Positions 1-11,539 of a stretch of DNA of 64,000 nucleotides are shown piece after piece (the stretch's first letter is position 1; the number at the start of each line of letters is the position of its first letter). A program made the position numbers and the translations under genes. The notes below the pieces were generated by a model. It had not been told where the DNA came from. It saw nothing but the letters and a program-made list of their open reading frames with translations, and made no database searches. This stretch comes from Phytophthora colocasiae (lineage: Eukaryota; Oomycota; Peronosporomycetes; Peronosporales; Peronosporaceae), in the NCBI GenBank assembly GCA_018806915.1, contig JAGKQI010000031.1, positions 248,001 through 312,000 of the forward strand. Direction: 5' to 3'.

Positions 1-1030
1 GATAACGAGGGTTCGCCACGTACATGCAGTTTTAGGCTAACAGCGTTGGGTTTTCGATGCCCAATGTCCCAATATGACTTTGGATGCGCATTCATCTATC
101 TAACGCGCTAGTGTTGGAAATGTCGTTTCATTTTTTCAGCAACGGCTCGCGAACCAGTGGTAGATTCAGGGATATGATGAGTAGAATGAAGCCGGTCACT
201 CAGCGAGGCAGATTGCGAGCCTGCTGGAGGTTGTAGTTGCGTCAAATGTTTTTGTAAGGCTTTGTGTTCTTGAAGAAATATAAGACTAGACTGTCACAAC
301 TGAGTATTTGGGGTTACCGAACTACTCTTGATCTTAAGAGTCGAGGACGACATCTTGTCACTAGACGTATCCTTACCAGTGGAAGTGGAAGCTGGCTTGG
401 TAGCAGCATGTTACCCGCAAGTCCTGCGTCAGCCACCGAGTACTAGCTCTCCGAGCTTACGTCCTTAAAAAAAAACCGCCTAGCTCCACTAGGTCCGGGA
501 CTGTATTTATACCAGTGTTGGGTTTCATGGAACCACGTCGAAAATGGTTCCAGAGCCAACCTCTCGCAGTGCTAGGGCTTTCGATACCCAAACGAACGAT
601 AATGACACAGAGCATACGTTCAAATTGCGAGTACTGACACTGAAGGTCAGCGAACACAGACAGCGTACGCAAGCGACGCCGAAGGCCGCCGGGTCATCAT
701 CTGATACACTGAGACGTCCGAGAGGCTTTGGTAACAGCGCAGCAGATCCTCCGGCCATCTTAAGCCTTCGGCGAATGCACGAAGGTCCGTATCGTCGTAG
801 TCGTAGTCGCTGTCGCTATTTCGTTGTAGAGTTTGTCCTGGATCTCCCCGGTCGGAAATTAGACGGCTCGGCCATCCAAGGTTGGACTTGTACCGGTCCT
901 TAGACCAGTCTAGGTCTGTAGGACTCTTTGGAAGTAACTCAATATACCTCATCACGTCTAGGTGTTGCCATGGTCATAACGCTGTCGTTGTGTCACATTG
1001 CGAATTGTCTTTGTCTTAGTCGATGTCGTA
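1..1030. other. No supported gene
   Basis: No convincing gene is visible. One minus-strand open frame (647-955) reads like protein in part (an acidic Asp/Tyr-rich run followed by a Trp/Leu-containing stretch), but it has no recognised domain, no clear splice partner and overlaps other open frames. I treat it as unproven. Confidence 0.4.
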
Positions 1031-1044
1031 GTTGAATTGCGCCT

Positions 1045-1420
1045 CTATTCTCTGCGGTATTCTCTGTGGCAACAGCGATATTGCCAGAGGCCGGAGAGAA
1101 GATCACGAGATCTTGTTGATACACTGGAAAAATACACACTGCGACCACGCAACGTGGAGGCTGCACAACGACATTTACTTCGGCGAAACAAGCGGTGGCG
1201 CCAAGTATCCCGAATATGCAGGCTTCCTTTTGAAGCCATTATCATGTCTTGTTTCGACACTCATCGGATTGGAACATTGACGGCGAAGCGGTTAATCAAG
1301 TGCTTACGTGTTTGGGTTTTGAGCCCGAACGCCAACCTTCGAAGACAACGCATATGGATTTCCGCGAAGTTAGAATTGATACAAACGTAGTAGCATAGGT
1401 GCAAGGCGACTGTGTATGAA
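1045..1420 (+). pseudogene. Remnant of a non-LTR (LINE-type) reverse transcriptase C-terminus
   Basis: The plus frame around 1100-1200 encodes ATWRLHNDIYF, which matches ATWRLRNDIHF in the two RT remnants near 20.1 and 24.7 kb. The DNA from about 1230 to 1410 also matches the reverse complement of roughly 27330-27530. The parent sequences look like the zinc-binding tail (zf-RVT) of a LINE RT. Here the frame is broken and no catalytic YxDD core is present, so it is a dead, dispersed repeat copy. Confidence 0.55.
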
Positions 1421-1429
1421 CATCGATAA

Positions 1430-2230
1430 AGTTAAACATCCTCACAACATGAGGCAGCAGTCTTGGCTGCGGTATCATCGATAGAGGTCTATGACACTAA
1501 AGCCACGCCGAGCCGGACTGGGAGCTTCAACGTGGGTGCCCACGTCCCTGAATGCGCTTTCGTAGCCGGCTGTGAAGTTCTAGCAACAACTTCAAAACGG
1601 TCAATTTTTCCGGCGGCTTCTGCACGGTCGTGCCACCCGTGAACTACCACTAACTACTGCAACTGCGTTTAATCATCGTCCCCATGGCGGACTACAGAAA
1701 GTGAGTGAAATGCAGACCATCGCTGATAATTGAAATCTCAAGTCGACGTTTCTTCGCAGTTGACATTTTATTGTCAGGGTTCATACTATCGCAAGTACAA
1801 ACGCACTCTTCGCCACGTATAGTAATATCAATAGTATAGTGTGAGTATTATAGTAATCATATGTTGAGGTTGAACTTGAAGCCAACATGATTCCTACGCG
1901 GTCGCAAGGCCCACTATACGTGTTTCCGCGCGCTTTTCCAAGCCAAGCTTTTCCCCGGCGGGTTCGCTCTGACGATTCCGCCAATAAGAGGCGCTAACGT
2001 AAAAATGACGAGTGCTAATTGGCCAGAAAGTTGAAGCTCTAGCCAACCTCATGTGCGCGATCCTCGCGGTAAGAATCGCAAAGCGGAGCCTCATTTTCAA
2101 TTTCACCAAGCCCCCCTCAAGTCCCCCATTACCCAATGTCCTGACGCCCTGCTCGACGTGCACTACACGAAATTGCTGACTACGCTGCTCGACCTTTGCT
2201 GGCTGCTACGCTACTCGACGTTCTACTGGC
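1430..2230. other. No supported gene
   Basis: Short overlapping open frames on both strands, none with a recognised domain or a splice structure. I see no gene here. Confidence 0.4.
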
Positions 2231-2515
2231 TGCTACGCTACCCGTTACGCTGCTGGAGCCCTACTGGTCACAATGCTGCTATAACCTGCTACGCTACTCG
2301 AACCTGGTCGCAATGCTGCTATAACCTGCTACGCTGCCCTACCTACTAGGCTGTTCTACCTGGTACGCTGGTCGACGATCTGCTACGCTACCCGTTACGT
2401 TGCTGGAGCCCTACTGGTCACAATGCTGCTATAACCTGCTACGCTGCCCTACCTACTAGGCTGTTCTACCTGGTACGCTGCGACGATCTGCTACGCTACC
2501 CTCGCTGGAGCCCTA
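2231..2515. repeat. Long-unit tandem repeat, about 150 bp and shorter
   Basis: A unit beginning TGCTACGCTACCCGTTACG occurs at 2231-2380 and again at 2381-2487, followed by a partial third copy to about 2515. The units share GGAGCCCTACTGGTCACAAT and CTACCTACTAGGCTGTTCTA. A further degenerate copy lies at about 2758-2845. The sequence is built from short GCTACGCT/GCTGCT-like words, so slippage is a likely origin. Confidence 0.75.
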
Positions 2516-2757
2516 CTTGGTGCCGGATCAAACGCCACAAGAAAAGTTCTTCCAGACTTTCGTCGATGAGGATTTGAGGATTCTGTACACCAAGCCGAAC
2601 CTTCAGTTTTTCTTGGGTTTTAAGAGCTTTGGACGTTAGAATTGGTGGAGGAAGTTGTACTCTTGGAGTGCAGAGGAACAGGAGGTTTCGGACGAGGAGC
2701 AAGTCGATGGAACTTCTGAGGAATGGAAATACACTCACAGTCTTGTGTCTTTTCAGT
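2511..2757 (+). pseudogene. Coding-like fragment with one stop codon, unknown family
   Basis: A plus-strand frame runs about 80 codons from 2511 with protein-like composition (for example QEKFFQTFVDEDL and later NWWRKLYSW). It is interrupted by a single TAG at 2637-2639 and continues in the same frame. It sits between copies of the local tandem repeat, as if inserted into it. No family is recognised. It could be a captured gene fragment or chance. Confidence 0.3.
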
Positions 2758-2845
2758 ACAACGCTACCCGTTACGCCGCTTGAGCCCTACTGGTCACAAC
2801 GCTGATATTACCTGCTATGCTGCTCGACGTTACCAGTGGTAACTT
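2758..2845. repeat. Degenerate extra copy of the 2.2-2.5 kb repeat, with a palindrome
   Basis: CGCTACCCGTTACGCCGCTT and CCCTACTGGTCACAACGCTG recall the tandem unit upstream. The copy ends at a perfect 15-bp palindrome, GTTACCAGTGGTAAC, at 2829-2843. Confidence 0.5.
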
Positions 2846-3139
2846 TTCCTTGTCAGCGACTGGTAACTGTTGTGTTTACCTTGAGTTTAGTATTTTACAG
2901 GTTAATGATAAACTTTCTTGAGTACTGAGTATTGGCCAGGTCAATGGTAAACCATCGTTGACATTTGTAGTTGGTAGAGGCGTTAGCACAGACAGTACTG
3001 ACACAGGCTGCGTCTGACTTGTGCCTGACGGTGAGCCCACGGTCAGTATCTTTCGAAAAAAAAGTTAGTGGCACTTCGAGCAGCTGCCAAAATCTTTAGC
3101 ATGGGACGCCTTTCATTCTTCGTTTTGCTGTTGAGGAGC

Positions 3140-4139
3140 CATGCGTGACTTTCGGCCGAAAGCAGAGCAGTTTGAAGTATGCACTCACTTCAATTTGCAT
3201 AATCTGCAATTGGGTAACCCCTGGTATCATTTGTTGCTGTCGACAGATAGAAGACCCATCAAGATCCTTTGCTTCTGATGGCAAGCGCCTGTACAACTTC
3301 CGTGAAAAGGACGAGTTTAGAACCGAGGTAAATTGTACATATTCAGCTTTTAAAGCATTTATCTAACTTGTTTGAAACGATAGGCTCTTTCGTTCTTTAG
3401 TAGCACCGACGAGATCTCGTTCGACGCGTTGTATCCTGTTTACTTCAAGGAACCTGCCGAAGGACGTGTACGTGCATGATTGGAGACGTTAATGTTATCG
3501 CTGTTTTTGGTAACGCTTTGTCTGATAAATAGGCACAAAACTCCAGCGACATCGACGACTTCGTTACTTCATTGCCCGTCAAGCAAATGTATGATGTGTA
3601 TGTTGGGGTATGGAACTTGTACGCATTCGACGAGCATGATTACCTTTGGATGCTGCAGTGGTTGGACACATCAATGAGTTTGTCGAAGGTATTCCCTGTA
3701 TGTTCTTACAATTTGACGGTTTACTAACTACTGAATGAAAAAAATAGATAACTCGAGAGCAGATTAAAACTCGGTTGAGGTTTCTAAACGACTATATCGA
3801 CCAAGAAAGACAGGAACTCGACGCTCATGTCGAGCATTATATTCGCATGCAGGCAGACATTTTCGTGGATGCAGAAGAGATTGATGAACATCGCCGGGAG
3901 GGACGTCAGCTGGAGAGAGAACACAATTGATTTGTTTCTTGATGGAAGCTATGAACGTTGTGGATATAATCGCATACGAGCTATCAAAAGCCGAGTTCCA
4001 AGGGTTGTGCAAATGCGAAAAGTGCAAGAACTTCCCAACGCAAGATTACCCGACGGAGTCAGTGTGGCACGAATTGCCTCCCAAGACCTTTTATTGCGAG
4101 GACAGTGGCGAGATTTGCATCGGGGAGAACTATGACTAG
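3140..4139 (+). pseudogene. Frameshifted multi-exon hypothetical gene
   Basis: Coding-like blocks are separated by short GT-AG introns. The clearest exon is 3533-3688 (52 codons, acidic and Trp-rich, around the motif DEHDYLWMLQW), flanked by introns 3469-3532 and 3689-3747. The exon from 3748 is a charged, probably helical stretch that hits TGA near 3927, but the frame offset by one base continues cleanly to 4139 with a Cys pair (CKCEKCKN) and ends ENYD. An upstream block from about 3145 to 3468 also changes frame. No known domain is recognised. The frame changes suggest a decaying gene, or sequence errors in a real one. Confidence 0.4.
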
Positions 4140-4259
4140 TTACAGCTCGTCGCTTGAATCGTACTAGTATCGCACATGGATTGCAGCTACGTAGTAGTTT
4201 TATTGTTGCAGATTGTAGCCGACATATAAAATTTTACATTTATGGACGGCCACGACCTA

Positions 4260-4371
4260 TAGTGAAACTAGTATATTCACCTCTCTCAAAGAGTCCACGT
4301 CGATAGAGGTAAATATATCCTAGTTTCACTATTGGATTGTTTTCTTTAGTGAAACTAGTATATTTGCCTCT
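4260..4371. repeat. Triplicated 25-27 bp motif with an inverted copy
   Basis: TAGTGAAACTAGTATATTCA begins a 25-bp unit at 4260-4284. A near-identical direct copy is at 4347-4371. An inverted version at 4305-4331 can pair with either to form a hairpin. The cluster ends about 140 bp upstream of the PiggyBac-type gene start. It may be subterminal transposon sequence or a promoter element; no matching copy was seen downstream of that gene. Confidence 0.6.
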
Positions 4372-4511
4372 AATGCTGACGTCGATTACTGGTATACCAG
4401 TATAGTTACGCCGTATCCGGATATTTTGGATCTCATTACGTGATTGTAAGTGTAAGTGCAAAAAAACTGTCCCGATACCACTTGCATTCAATTCAGGATT
4501 CTAAGGTGGTC

Positions 4512-7500
4512 ATGCCGCGCAAGCGCAAGGAGAGAGAAGATCCCCAGTCGTCTCGCACGAGCCGGCGGAGAGCTACTCGGCCCGATGAAATATCTGGTAC
4601 GCAGACACAACTCTTGCGTCATTGGCAGTTCTAATCGAATGCTTGTTCGTAGATGAAGAGTACGAAGTGGAACGTATTATCGATATGAAAATCGTGTCGG
4701 GAAAGCCAAAGTATCATGTAAAATGGAAGGGTTACAATGACACTACATGGGAGCCGGAATCCAATCTTACGTGCCCCAGGCTTCTGCAAAAATTTAACGA
4801 AGAGCAGCTAAAACGTGCCCGTGCTTCCAAGAAGAGAGCTGCGAGCCCGAAAGCGACAGGAAGCTCCGAGAGCTCCGTGAAACGGAAAGCGTCAAAAGGT
4901 AGCTAATGATATTGTCTTCGAGTGCATTATTCTCTGACTGAACTGTTGGTCACCGGTGATAATGTACAGGTACTTCTCAGGAGAAAGAGCACGAAGTGGA
5001 AGCAATCCTTCGAGAGAGATTTCGTTTTGGATTACCTCATTACCTAGTCAAATGGAAAGGGTATACGGAGTGCAGTTGGATCGCTGGATCAAACATGAAC
5101 TGTCCCGAAGTCCTGGCGGTATTTCGACGTCGTCAACAGAAAGCTCATCCAGCGGCAAGTATACAGGTTTCTGTTGCCAATGTCACAGAAAACCACAGTA
5201 CAACCAATTCTACAACTGTCCCGGTGGCCACCCCAACTGATATAAACCAAGACGCACGGACATTAGATCCCTCTCCAAACAGAATCGACAGATCTCAACG
5301 GATTGTCAGCAATGCAGACGAATTACGGGGAGTTCAAGAAAACTCTAACCCCAATTATGAATTTGATTTTCCTGATTATCGGAAGGAAAACACCAACGAC
5401 GAGGAGACCAAGGTAGACGAAGAAGCGAGGAGTGAAACTAATTCGAGCAACCTTTTTCGGAAGAAAAGACCAACGGTCAGCCACAGTAGGCCGAAATCGC
5501 TGTTGAAGGCGCCACGGACCCGTCCATTTCGTATCGATGCAGCAAATGAAGGCCTTGACGACGATCATGAGTTTTTAGCCTCTGATTATTGCGCTAGTGA
5601 GAGTGATGACGGTTCTGACGAAGAAACCACAGAAAATATCATCGTCAACGAGGAAGATGACGAAGATGAATTTTCTGTTGAGACTGCTGAGGAGATTCGT
5701 GCTGTCGCAGGACCTCAAGATTATATAACAGATGAAATGCTGCGGTCTATGTCTATAAACGGTTGGGAGGAGCTGAATGTCGGCGATGGTGTGGACGATA
5801 CCAATACGGATGGCATGTGTGATGTTATGAACGATCCTCCCCATTTACAACAATCAGCAATTGATGCAGCTCGAACGATGAAGCCAACGGATTTATTTTT
5901 TTATTTTATGCCGAAACGCCTCTGGAGAGATATCGCGCATGAAACCAATTTGTACGAGCTCCAAACACGCGCTCAACGGTTACAAGCCGCGTCGCAGGTC
6001 ATAAATGCCAAGACGAATGATCAAGCTTTGCGAAGCAAGTTGTACCGAGAGAAAGAACGAGCCCTGGATTCGTTCAAGGAGATTTCCGCAGCGGAAATAA
6101 CGCATTTCTTGGCGTTGATCATTTCGAGAGCTGTTTGCCCTATTAAAGCCCGTATGGAAGATCATTGGAAAACCCAGGCGCGTGGGGCAATTCCCGCCGG
6201 GACATGGTCACCATTCATGCCTCGACTGCGTTTTAAGGAGATTAACAGGTACGAACGTGCGCTCAGAACTGGATTATGAATTGCCGGTATAAATGATGAG
6301 ACAACGTTGACATTTTACCTGGTACTGTACTAATAGAGACGTGTTGGTAGGTTCATCCACTTCACAGACAACGAGGACCCACGAGCAAAATCCGATCGGG
6401 CATGGAAAATTAGAAGTGTAATTGATACTCTCCAAGATACGTTTAAGGGTGCGATGGAGCTAGGGCGTTGGGTTGCGTTCGATGAAATGGTTATCCCGTC
6501 AAGGAGTTCGCGGAATACAATTCGTGTTTTTCTGAAGAATAAGCCGCACAAGTACAGGACAAAGCTGTTCGCAGTTTGCTGTGGCGAAACCCACTACTGC
6601 TCCAGGTACAGAATGATACTGTTTAGGTGTATGTCAAGCAGATGTCATTTACTTAGATCTTTTGTGCGCCTTTATCACAGATTCGAAGTCTATTGTGGCA
6701 AGAAGCAAGATAGTCAATTTGTTGACACTAGAAGTGGGCCAATGGCTGTCGTCCGTAACTTGAAGGCCCTGTGGGAACAGCGTCGAGTAGATCGCTCGAA
6801 GAAAAGAATCGTTGTTACGGACCGAGAATACTCATCAGTATCGCTTAGTTTTCGCCTGATGGACATGGGGTATTACAATATCGGAACAGTGTCCACGAGT
6901 CGGCTTGGTTTTGTGGAGAATTTCAAGACAAAAAAAGAGCCAATCACGCAATATGCCTCGAGGGTCCTACAAGCTTGCAAGAAACACCACGAACGGAGTA
7001 TTGTACGCATCAAGGTGGGTAGACTCAAAAATTTGTTATTTTCTGGCCACTGGAGTCTCGGCAAAAAGGTCGTCTGTACAACGAAAGCAAAGGGACGGTA
7101 CGTACGCTACTATTCCGTGTCCGGAGTTTGTTGTGAATTACAACAAGTACATGGGTGGCGTTGATAATCACGACCAATTACGCCTGCAACGGTGAGTTTA
7201 ATTGAGAGCAGTGCTTATTTCATTTTTACTGACATGAGGTACTGTATGTGGTTGGTTTAGTTACTCTGTTCAAATAGTCATGCGCGCCAAAAAGTACTAC
7301 AAGAATCTTTTTTACGGGCTTCTTGACATTGCGATCATCAACGCATTCATTGTACACCGTCTATACGCAAAGTCCATTGAAGAGAAACCGCTTTCACACT
7401 CGAACTTCCTGATCCAACTCCACGAGGAGCTCCTAGGTCTCCAAGGCCAAGATTTCTTGGAAACTGAACACATTACTGAAGAAGTTGTTGCAGTGGATGA

Positions 7501-8206
7501 CTCAAGGGACCGGTCGGCTTCGATTGCTACTGCCTACGCTATTGCTAGCTCGACTCATCGAGTGTTGGTGTCAACAGATAAAACTGCGGGTGGGAAATTC
7601 AAGTTTCGCGTCTGCAAAGTTTGTTCCATCATGTGCCGTACAACTTCAGATGGAAGGCGTCGATTGGCAGGAACAACGCGCCATTACTGTCAGCAGTGTT
7701 CCTCCGATCGCGGGAGACTGTTTTTATGTTCAAAAGCACGGCATGTGACTGATGGAAATTCGGTGTCTTGCTTTAATATTTGGCATTCGAGCTGGAAGAA
7801 TGGAAGGAATATTCCGCAACTGGAGAAGAGAGGGGGTATTCGAATTCGCCGTTCGACAGAGGAGTTACCAAACGATTCAATTGCTGCCACGGTTGAGCCA
7901 CCCGAGGTAAGCTCGCGACGGAGGAATTTGAGCTTTCAGGAGCTTCTCTTGGGTGAGACTCCAGTTGTTGGAAGTCCAGCCCATTTTCAAAGTACAGAGG
8001 CACAGCAAATTCAAGTTTCATCAAGTCACGATGATCAGCTCGGAGCCGATAGGGACGGCCTGGTTGGTAGGAGTCACGATGCCCCAGAAGGAGCTGACGG
8101 GGGTCCTGACAATTACGATCAAGAATTTTACGACAATGATGGGGCGCAAGCTCCAGAAGGCGTGGGGGCTGACAACATGGACAACCTAGCTAGTGAAAAC
8201 AACTAG
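4512..8206 (+). CDS. PiggyBac-type transposase with two chromodomains (one frameshift)
   Basis: Six exons fit GT-AG splicing: 4512-4596, 4653-4898, 4970-6248, 6351-6605, 6681-7191 and 7261-8206. The product (about 1106 aa if the frame is mended) starts with a basic nuclear-type tail (MPRKRKERE), then two chromodomains (about 4659-4835, YHVKWKGYNDTTWEPESN; about 4985-5160, YLVKWKGYTECSW), a long acidic linker, and a DDE_Tnp_1_7 domain with the three Asp contexts AFDEMVIPS, VVTDREYSS and MGGVDNHDQL. It ends with a Cys-rich zinc-binding region (CKVC, CQQC, CFNIWH). Total exon length is one base over a multiple of three. The disruption maps to the A-run near 6930-6936, where one extra A separates the two halves. 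A homopolymer sequencing error is as likely as a real pseudogene. Confidence 0.85.
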
Positions 8207-8295
8207 TTGCCATTGCATGGAATATCCGCGTGCTCGACCTCGATCATTTAGGATTTTTCTCCAAAGACTCTTAAAGCCTCCCCCCTTACCTCAAG

Positions 8296-8671
8296 ATGAG
8301 CGCCCTGACCCAGTCGCCACTTCGGAGAAGAAGAGCGGCGCCGTTTCGTTCTTCATGGACCTGGCTGCCGGCGGTATCTCCAAGACCGTCGTGGCCTCCA
8401 TCGAGCGTGTCAAGCTGCTTCTGCAGTGCTTCGTCGCAGATTAACCGAACAAGGGCATCGTGGACTGCTTCGTGCGTGTGTCCAAGGAGCAGGGCACCCA
8501 GGCCCTGAACTTTGCCTTAAAGGACAAGTTCATAAGCTCTTCATTACGGTGTCACCAAGGACCAGTTCTGGCGTTTCTTCAAGGGCAACCTGGCTTCGCG
8601 GTGCCCGCTCGCCGCTCTTCGTGTACCCGCTTGACTTTGCCCGTACCCGTCTCGTAGCTCTTGCGGTTTAG
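8296..8671 (+). pseudogene. Mitochondrial ADP/ATP carrier pseudogene
   Basis: The frame from about 8320 reads FFMDLAAGGISKTVVASIERVK in pieces, the first carrier repeat of an adenine nucleotide translocator (canonical PxxxRVKLLLQ, with Pro replaced by Ser). It then meets a stop at about 8442 and continues with VDCFVRVSKEQGTQALNFA and, in another frame, PLDFARTRLVALAV. Stops, frameshifts and lost transmembrane segments show a nonfunctional copy. No introns are seen, so a processed copy is possible, but no poly-A tail or target duplication is evident. Confidence 0.8.
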
Positions 8672-8781
8672 TCAATGGTGGCGCAATATTGAGTTGTGAG
8701 ATAAATAATTCGTACTTAGTGAGTAAATGATGTCAAATTCTTTGGAATTTTTTTGTTGCGTGTGATTTCCATTGAAAGACG

Positions 8782-10247
8782 ATGGTGAAGACGCGTACGG
8801 GGAAAAGGAAAACCAAGGTCGCTCTGGTTACGCGGGTGAAGGATGGGCAAACCGAGAGAACTGCGCATACGAGGCAGTTACTGTCGGTGGCAGCACAAAC
8901 GAATTCGTTAGTCGTCCCGGCCAAAACGCAGGAGAATCAGTCGGCCAAGAGCAAGTCGTCAACCAAGGGCAAGCCTTCATCTAAGAAACGAAAGGGGAAT
9001 ATTACTGAGTCCTCGGATGGATCTAGCAAGCGACCAAAACCGACAGGCCAAGATACTGAAGTTTCTGTACAGGATGTTGATGCTGCTGAACCGGAGGAGG
9101 CAGAAGGCCAAGAGGTTCCCATCAAATTCCTGAAGGAAGCTTGCGATGAAATGAGGAGAGCTTGCAACGAGGAGTACCAAGGAGATAAGCGGCAATGCAA
9201 GCGGCGCACGAAAGCGCAGCCGTACACTTTGGCAAACTATCAGAAGCGCTTGTGGATAGAACGGTATCTCGCCGCACGAAATAGATGCGAAAAGGTGGAT
9301 TACAATGATTTAGCGACCAAAATTCAGTTCAAGGCCTTCAAGAGCGAACCAGCAGAGCTCAAGAAGCACCACCAGTCTCTGCTCAAGGAAGTATATGCAG
9401 GGTATCTCAAGGTGTTGGAAAATAAGAAAAACAAGGCTAATGCAGATCCCAGCGCAGGCCTAAGAGAACTCGTGGCGTCAAGCAATGCCTCGTTGGTCAC
9501 GAAGATACAGGAACTTTTGAGCGAGGGCCACGAAGAAACTAAGCAAGAGCTGAGACGTGCAATTCGGGAGGAAAGAGAGATAAGCCAAGCAGCGAAGCCA
9601 CTTGCTACTGGAAAGATAGGGAAGGAGTCGAGTTTAGACCAAGTTCAAGCAGTAGCGGCGACTTTACCGACTCTCGTGTGTGACACTGAAGAGGAGAAGC
9701 AGACTTTACGGGCGGAGTTTGATTTGATCTACCGCAAGATCTCCGTCTCGCTGTCTGCTGCATCCGAGAGGAAGTTGAAGGACTTGGAGACAAGCCACGT
9801 ATCCAAGTTGGAGGATCTCAAGGCGAGACACTTGGAAGCTGAGGAAAAAAATTAAGAACTAGTGCGGGAACTGGATGAGGAGAAGTTGAACTCCACTACG
9901 CTTCGAGAAGAACTAGAGGCTCAGCGCAAGGCTTCCACTGGTCGACGAGGTGACAAAGGTAAGCAGAAAAATTGGAGGAGGCACTCAGAAACAGAACAGC
10001 CGAATTAGCAGGAGAGAAGACGATATCAAGCGGCTACCAGAAGAAAGTAAAATATCTGGAGACAGCACTGAATGCGGCGAGAGCGAAGATTGAAGAGCAA
10101 GACGAAGAGCTGGAAGCGGCCGTACGGCAAATCAACACGAAAGGCAAGGAAGTGAAATCTGTCAGCAGTACGATAAGAAAGAAGGACAAGAAAGGCAGAG
10201 GAAGCATGGGTGAAGTCAAAAGAACTAATGCTAAAGGGGGGGGGTAA
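8782..10247 (+). pseudogene. Broken coiled-coil gene of unknown family
   Basis: The first open frame (8782-9855, 357 aa) begins with a basic tail (MVKTRTGKRKTK), has a Lys-rich nuclear-type segment, and then long charged helices rich in Glu, Lys and Leu. It stops at a TAA at 9853-9855, but the same frame continues with coiled-coil sequence to about 9960. After a one-base shift another coiled coil (EKLEEALRNRTAELA onward) runs to about 10247. One stop plus one frameshift implies a pseudogene. Alternatively, the 357-aa product is real and the rest is a relic. No catalytic domain is visible. Its position after a transposase and a pseudogene suggests a mobile or multicopy family. Confidence 0.55.
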
Positions 10248-10259
10248 CGAAGAAGTTGC

Positions 10260-10640
10260 AGGGAACAACTTGTGAAATTTAAAGGAAGAGAATAACGAAC
10301 AGTCAAACGACTTCAACAACCGTGTTTCATTATGTGTTGAAGTAAACTGTGGTGCAATGTTGGTATGTGTCGGGTGTTCTGGAATTGAGCTCGGGAAGTT
10401 TAAGTCCTTGCTAGCTAGCCGCTCTAAGCACTCTTGCACCAGCACCTATTTGTCCTACTGACCCGTTATCGACAGCACGATGCAGCCCTCATTGCCATTG
10501 TCGCGAAGTTGCCTCTCCATCTTGTCATGCTTCCACTCGAAGTCCTTGTGGCTTTAAGTTTCTTCGACTGCGACTGGTCTCGCTCGTCTAATGTACAAGT
10601 GTAGCTCTCGGAGTGAATTCCCGAATGTCATTTGAACATG
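10260..10640. other. No gene seen
   Basis: Only short overlapping open frames, no recognised domain and no clear regulatory site. Confidence 0.4.
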
Positions 10641-10648
10641 AAGTGTTT

Positions 10649-11536
10649 TCAGAAGCTCCCATCGAATACAAAAGGGCTAGAGCATGAATGTCGATGGCGT
10701 GGACATACCAGCGTCGTTAATCCCACCAGGCGAAGATGAGGTAATACCACACACATGTTGATAACCGCCAACACGGCATCTTCTTCAAACACGGTGTCAT
10801 GACAGTACAAAACAGTAGCGGAGTTGATTAGCGAGCCAGGTCGACTTGACGATAATTTTTTTCCAGCGCACACAACAGCTTTGTTGCTTTCCTTAAACCT
10901 ACGGATGTCTCCGGCGACAACACAGATCTTTTGCAAATGCGGAAGGTCCACAACTGCTGACGCGATTAGTTTCATCCCTTTTGCTACCAAGTTGTCTTGA
11001 ATCTCAATGCCCACCACGCAAGACGCCCGAGTTTGTAACGCAATCTGGACGAGAACGTTCCCGATACCAGATCCAGCGTTGAGAAACACATCGCCCTCTT
11101 GAAAGGCTGCTTCAGTTATAAAACTGGATACTGCTACCATCGTGATCTCCCCAGCATTTAGCTGACGCTTATTGGCACGTGCATCGCGCCTAGTCAACAC
11201 ACGAAAAAGCCTTTCTGTGGTGTTGTACGTGTCTTCGGGAGACAACGGTACCATCAATTGCTCTGTAATTCCGGGCGTACTATCCGCTTGTTGGACTCGT
11301 TGGCTCTTGCTATTTTGTTGGAGTGACTTCCGAAAGAATCGCGGCGGAAATTGCAACACGTCAGTTCCTAGTCGTCGCTTGAGCGTCTTGATACGTTGCT
11401 GAAGCTTCTCTGGGCTCCATTTCTGTGGTCTCATCTTTTCTGCCACTAACGACCACTTGACGCGGCGTCCAGATTTCACGTACGTCGCTGCTAGCTGGAC
11501 GAGCTGGCGATCTTCTTCATCAGAAAAATCTGCCAT
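10649..11536 (-). CDS. Myb/SANT-like plus DOT1-type methyltransferase domain protein, short C-terminus
   Basis: This is a 295-aa intronless frame starting MADFSDEED. Residues about 5-55 resemble a Myb/SANT helix-turn-helix (DEEDRQLVQLAATYVKSG, then a Trp at about residue 28). Residues about 100-260 resemble the DOT1 histone H3-Lys79 methyltransferase fold. A glycine-rich SAM-binding motif reads FLNAGSGIGNV at 151-161, followed by GIEIQDNLV, where the acidic residue would bind the SAM ribose. The core ends with a strand-like VGLTTLVCPRH and only ~20 further residues, so it is short against typical DOT1 cores. DOT1-family proteins fused to Myb-like domains are known to be expanded in oomycetes. 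It may be a trimmed but active copy or a decaying paralogue. Confidence 0.65.
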   Translation of the reverse strand: MADFSDEEDRQLVQLAATYVKSGRRVKWSLVAEKMRPQKWSPEKLQQRIKTLKRRLGTDVLQFPPRFFRKSLQQNSKSQRVQQADSTPGITEQLMVPLSPEDTYNTTERLFRVLTRRDARANKRQLNAGEITMVAVSSFITEAAFQEGDVFLNAGSGIGNVLVQIALQTRASCVVGIEIQDNLVAKGMKLIASAVVDLPHLQKICVVAGDIRRFKESNKAVVCAGKKLSSSRPGSLINSATVLYCHDTVFEEDAVLAVINMCVVLPHLRLVGLTTLVCPRHRHSCSSPFVFDGSF

Positions 11537-11539
11537 TCT

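Noticed and set aside
2231..2515. CRISPR-like array
   Set aside because: Adjacent repeat units without unique spacers, in a eukaryotic genome.
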